Shown here piece after piece: positions 59,627 to 64,000 of a stretch of 64,000 nucleotides of DNA (the first letter of the stretch is position 1; each line of letters begins with the position of its first letter). The stretch covers positions 1 through 64,000 of the forward strand of contig JAECUM010004447.1 in NCBI GenBank assembly GCA_016617855.1, written 5' to 3'. Made by a program: the position numbers and the translations under genes. The notes under the pieces were generated by a model, which did not search any database, was not told the origin of the DNA, and saw nothing but the letters and a program-made list of their open reading frames with translations. This DNA comes from Megalonaias nervosa. Lineage: Eukaryota > Mollusca > Bivalvia > Unionida > Unionidae.

Positions 59627-61085
59627 CAGGGGTCACGTTACCAGGCAAAGTGGGTGACTAAGTTGCCTAAAAAATGTAAACTTCACCTTTTTCTGTTAGG
59701 AAAGTGAAAACGACTTCACCCTGTGATTTTTCCAGAGGTACATTGACTAACCATACCTTTTGAGATGCCCCCTTGCCTGAGCCAGGTTAGTGTTGTAGCG
59801 AAAGGTATTCTTCAAGCCATCAGTAGCTAGACCTAGTTGTGCTATCAATTAATCTGACAAACAAACTCTTGCACATTCACAGGCATGTGTTTTGATAGCT
59901 GATTGACCATTAACCATTTCCTCAGCAAGATAGCAACTACAAGCCCCTATCACTACCCAAATTAAGCATGTTATCCGTTGATGATAAAAACATACAAACT
60001 TGTGTTTAAAAAAGTTTAACAATAGTAGGCAAATAGCAATTCGTGTTTTAAGAATAAATCAGTGATCTGGATATTTTAACTACCTCTTGTACACTATTTC
60101 GCCATAAAATTACTTTGAAACTTTTAGTGTACAAGTAATGGGGAAATAATGGCAGACAGCACTATGTCTGGGAAGTACCAGTTTATTAGATTGTCTGTTT
60201 TCATAAATCATCGCGCAAATATATACAGATAAATATACAATGCACAGAAAGCAAAGCCTAGGAATCATGTTATTTAAGATTTAACTTTAAGTGCAATTAT
60301 ACAGGTCAGAAACATGTGGGACAATGCTATGTTGTGGTATTCGTGAGAAGCATTGTTAAGTTCAAAGTTGTTTTCTGCCTTGACTCATATTTGTGAAAAT
60401 ACAGAAAAAGCTGTGAAGCAGATAATATTTAATCAATGCCTAAAATTAATACACGTATGTAGACAAATAAATAAACCATAAATTTGCACTCCTATCGATT
60501 GACTGTTGTAATGAAGCTATATAAAGTGAGTGATTACATTACGAAAACTCCACCTTCTAAAAATAAGTGCACTCACGTCTGTTGATTGGTTAGAAAAGGG
60601 TTTAATTCATTTACCTACTATAAAGGACCTATGTCTGTAATTTTATGCATTTTAGTGTCTTGTGTATGAATATTTACAGTAATGTTTTATCCACAAAAGG
60701 AAATGAGGACGAACAGTGTGATCTGAAGACGTGTGCATTTTCCCTCGTGTACATGGTATAGCGGTTCTTTCAAACGCGTTTAGAATCTTTGAAAATGCCA
60801 TTATTGTCAACTTTTAGAAAGTATATATATAAAAAAATAAATAAAAAAAAATAAAAAAATTGATTAAGGGTAGCTGATTCAGCAATTTTACTAACTTGTA
60901 ATTACAATACTGTAATCTGGTTACTCAGTTAAAATTTGTTATAACAATGTTACTCTCTTGTTGAGTCATATGGCCAAAATAACTTTGAAATTTATTTACT
61001 TGAATACAAAGTATTGCTTAAATCCAATGTTAAATGCAAATATGAATACCAGGAAATACAGAGCATAATTCAAAGAGAACACACA
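59627..61085 (+). mobile_element. TIR element family X, copy D (right end missing)
   Basis: It begins caggggtcacgttacc and runs through the family blocks (gtgaaaacgacttcaccc, gagatgcccccttgcctgag, gtctgggaagtaccag, gacgtgtgcattttccctcg, ggtagctgattcagc). It stops before the gaccc end. Confidence 0.7.
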
Positions 61086-63282
61086 TTTAGTTCATGTAAA
61101 AAAAACCCAAGCAAACAAACATCAAGTTTTCAAGTTCAGATTAAAAATTATATCTAGCGTTGTCAAGAGTGACACAGAATAAAGAGAACAGTTCGAGGCT
61201 CGTGTCATGTGACAACTATCCATCATAGACCTCCATCTAATGATCTTATATTTTCAGTGTGTGCAACCATTTGGCTATGTATGTCAAACAGTTTCCTTAT
61301 TTTCTATTTATAGTAACTATGTATGACACTTTTCCAAGGAAACTGTCTGGTTTCTTGAATTTGAAACCATGTGTCACAGATTCATTATAATTTGATACTC
61401 ATTTAAGCAACAGACCAGTACATATTGAAAAAAAACATTGCACCAAATATTAAGTGAAATGGGCTTAATCAATGTGACTAATGGATGCTATATGACTAAA
61501 AAATATTAAAGGGATTTTGTTAAACTGAAGAACATGCTGCATCAGAAAAAGGACAAATTGATAGCGCTTAACAATTGTGAAAGAAAATGTGACAGTGATG
61601 TAATACATCATTCAGAATTTGTGGACTGGTTAAAGTGAATGCTGTGTATAAATAATTAATAAAATTTATTTTGTGACCGTATTCTGTTATTAATTCACAT
61701 GGATTTAGTCGATTTATAAAAAAAAAATTTAACTGCAGATCCAGGTAAGTAGAGAAAATAAATGTATGTTTTTCATATGGTTTTTCTGTAATTATGGCAT
61801 GTAATATATAGATTACTCTTTTGATTCTTAGATTGTGCTATTTTGCCACTCATTCGTAATAATTATGCTTATATGGGGGTGGCTGGTGGGCATGTATGAA
61901 CTTACAACAAAGCGGTTCAGGTTCACATGTAATATAATTTCCCTCTAATCGGGTACCCAGGTAACCAATCATTAGGATCGACTGGTACCCAGTTGACTTA
62001 TCCTAAAATTTTGACTTCTTTACACAGGAATTGTTATCATATTATTAATTTACAAAACAAATATGGTCATGAGAAAATGTGGCTTATAAAAACCCTATGT
62101 TATATTATGTACTGAGTAGATTTCCCATACTGGAAGGCGTAGTTTCATTACAGAAAATGGTAGTGCCCTTCAAAATTGATTTTGTCAACTATCAATTGAA
62201 ACATTTTATTTCAAAAGAGTTTTTTTTTATCAGAAAGATTGCACTGAACAATTCTTTTACTTATGTATATAATATAAAGAATGTCTATTGTTAATCATTA
62301 TTGCTTTTTAATCATTTAACACAATAATCACCTTAAAACTAGCTGGAAACAGAAAGCATTAACATTTTTAAAAGGTTAAATTTCAAAATACCTTATCTCC
62401 ATTAAAATAGACTAAAAAGGATCACTTTTGAAAATGACTTGCCAATCAATGTCTTCAACATAATATATACATTAAGAATGTGAAATCTTTTAAAAAAATC
62501 ATGTGTAATCCCAACATTAACCTGATTACTCAACCTAGGACTATTGTTTAGCAGTTGGGGTAAACATAAATAAAAATATAAATTTGACTTTCCCAGCAAG
62601 AAATCACAAATGTACATCTTATTTTCTATACACTCTCTGTTCTAGAACAAATATTTTAAATGACTCGCGAAGCATGTACCCTAGAGTGGGGCTGATCTCA
62701 AACTTACAGCATTTTTGGTATAAATATTGCGAAATTACAATACCTTTTTATATTGCAATATGGCAGCGATATTTTAACAAAACGGCAAAATGGCAGGTCT
62801 CTGTTGTATGCTGCTGTCTAATCATAATAAACTTCAGAAAGAGAAACTGTTCATATCATGTGACATGGAAAATGCTAAAATCCAATAATGCTGTCAATTT
62901 GCCGTCAGGAATTCCTGCCTTTCAGAACTTAAAAACTCTTGATTTACTCAAAATACCAACTGCTTGAGCGCTAATTAATCGTAACAACAGACACCTGGAC
63001 CAAAGATAATATCGGTGATCACTGGATTTGCTATCATAACTAAAAATAGGGTCACGGAGTAACTATGTCAGAATCAGGAAACTGGCAACCCGACAGGAAG
63101 CCACCTTAGCAGGTAACCTGTCAGTGCTTCTAGAAAGTCCAATAACTACCTCGAACTGATCTGAGTGCGAGTTCACACATATATCCATTATACAGGATCC
63201 TGTCGTGCACTCAAGTTGCAGATACGATGTAAAACCCTCTGAAAGTGGACTTAGCTGTTACGAATTTCAGAATAATAATATT
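61086..63282. other. Leader-intron sequence, no gene seen
   Basis: The 127-codon frame at 62584-62967 has no recognisable domain. AT-rich DNA otherwise. Confidence 0.45.
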
Positions 63283-63535
63283 TTCACTGATATGGCGGAC
63301 AGCTATTTGAGACATGCGCATTCACCGGTCTTAGACGGAAGGAAGTAGGTAAATGTAAAAAAATTAATTTTATTTCAATATTTATATATGAAATTTTTTC
63401 GACCTCAATTCATCAAACTTAACCTTTCTGAAGGCATAAAATATAAAATAAAATATTATTTAATAAGGGAACATACCTATTTCTCTATGCGCATGCGCAA
63501 GATGTGATTGGCGGCGATTTCAATATTGAACAAAA
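63283..63535. promoter_or_regulatory. Promoter-like patch: NRF1 palindrome, inverted CCAAT box, YY1-like and ETS-like motifs
   Basis: Within 250 bp are an NRF1-type palindrome (atgcgcatgcgca, about 63487-63499), an inverted CCAAT box (gattgg, about 63507), a second tgcgcat half (about 63316), a YY1-like core (atatggcgg, about 63290-63298) and ETS-like ggaag repeats (about 63340). This CpG-containing patch contrasts with the AT-rich surroundings. It fits a TATA-less housekeeping promoter for the minus-strand gene. A divergent plus-strand transcript is also possible, since a gtaaat donor-like site follows the ggaag cluster. These are motif matches only. Confidence 0.4.
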
Positions 63536-63560
63536 ATAAAACTAGATGTTGGAACCAATT
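63477..63560 (-). other. Candidate non-coding leader exon and start region of the TAB2-like gene
   Basis: A leader exon is required because the ATG exon begins with a splice acceptor. The best donor I see in the GC-richer patch upstream is ATAG followed by GTATGT, with the exon ending at 63477. It lies just downstream, in the minus sense, of an NRF1-like palindrome. The transcription start cannot be fixed. Another donor-like GTAAGT lies at about 63655 on the same strand, so this is only the most likely choice. Confidence 0.35.
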
Positions 63561-64000
63561 TAGTGAGTTCCTTCATAACAAAGCGAATCTTTATGAGAAA
63601 AGCTTATGCATGCCAATAGTTTTCAAAAGACAGAAACGGTGTACACTGATATACTTACAAAACTGACCTAAGGATCTTGATGGTTTGTATCAGCGGTTGT
63701 CATCATCAACCGATTCTGATAAAATTAGGCTACGGGCTGATTCAGACCATGTGATGTAAAGCAATGGAAAACACGTACATAGTTTAATTTAGTCGTTATT
63801 CCTGTTTATGCAAACACAGTTGGAGAATGTTAAAGGTTTATTTTCAGCCAGTAAATGTATATTGTTCTTCCTTGAAGACCTATAGTACAAGTCAAACTAG
63901 TCCTACAGCGACGTATCACATGCTATTTATGTTTTAGTGCAACGTCTTACTACCCAAATAACGGCCTTGTATAGCGTGTTCCGGTGTTGGTTGACATCGG
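63561..64000. other. Upstream flank of the TAB2-like gene, no gene seen
   Basis: Slightly richer in CpG than the introns; no supported reading frame. Confidence 0.45.

Noticed and set aside
62584..62967. 127-codon plus-strand frame as a divergent gene
   Set aside because: No motif or promoter; hydrophobic stretches look like chance AT-rich translation.

Overview
This 64 kb window is AT-rich, intron-rich animal DNA. It holds one recognisable protein-coding gene, spread over about 36 to 44 kb of the minus strand, set among many decayed mobile elements and tandem repeats. The repeats suggest a lophotrochozoan, most likely a mollusc: tRNA-derived SINEs with GTT- or CA-rich tails, diverged repeats built on 'cagtgaccttgac', and FLYWCH/MULE-type transposase remnants. 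That placement is an inference from repeat style; no single sequence here proves it.

The gene is a TAB2/TAB3 homologue, the ubiquitin-sensing adaptor of the TAK1 kinase complex. I could place six coding exons: 55068-54964, 53006-51371, 34421-34267, 26756-26660, 21124-20969 and 19841-19576. Every junction has AG/GT borders and compatible phases (0, 1, 0, 1, 1), and the total is 2415 nt, or 804 residues plus a stop. Domain order is that of the family: N-terminal CUE domain, long Ser/Pro/Gln-rich middle, coiled coil, proline-rich linker and a C-terminal NZF zinc finger. A non-coding leader exon probably lies upstream. A candidate donor at 63477 sits beside an NRF1-like palindrome and other promoter-like motifs at 63.28-63.53 kb.

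Region by region: 1-19.3 kb is the flank 3' of the gene. It holds a (TG)n tract, a 26-bp satellite, a 32-bp tandem repeat, an LTR-like element nested inside another copy of itself (1141-3031), a foldback palindrome (about 5.2-5.6 kb), a hAT-like MITE with an 8-bp target duplication (6407-6617), a decayed coding-like stretch leading into another LTR-like copy (about 9.0-12.0 kb), a 45-bp near-perfect hairpin next to a SINE (about 14 kb), and a second SINE family (18785-19038). From 19.3 to 55.1 kb are the gene's exons and introns. The introns carry six-unit 41-bp and 60-bp minisatellites, SINEs, LTR-like copies including a clean solo LTR (31518-32474), a 26/78-bp higher-order repeat, LINE reverse-transcriptase fragments split by piggyBac-like MITEs (35.5-37.4 kb), two opposed MULE-type transposase fragments (40.95-42.7 kb), and copies of a roughly 1.5-kb TIR element (25.4, 38.6, 48.9 and 59.6 kb). 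From 55.1 to 63.5 kb is probably the first, 5'-UTR intron, with more of the same repeats. The end, 63.5-64 kb, has no gene I can support.

No CRISPR array, rRNA gene, intact tRNA gene or prokaryotic operon was seen. Most short open frames are chance or repeat-driven; several tandem repeats are open in more than one frame only because of their unit length.
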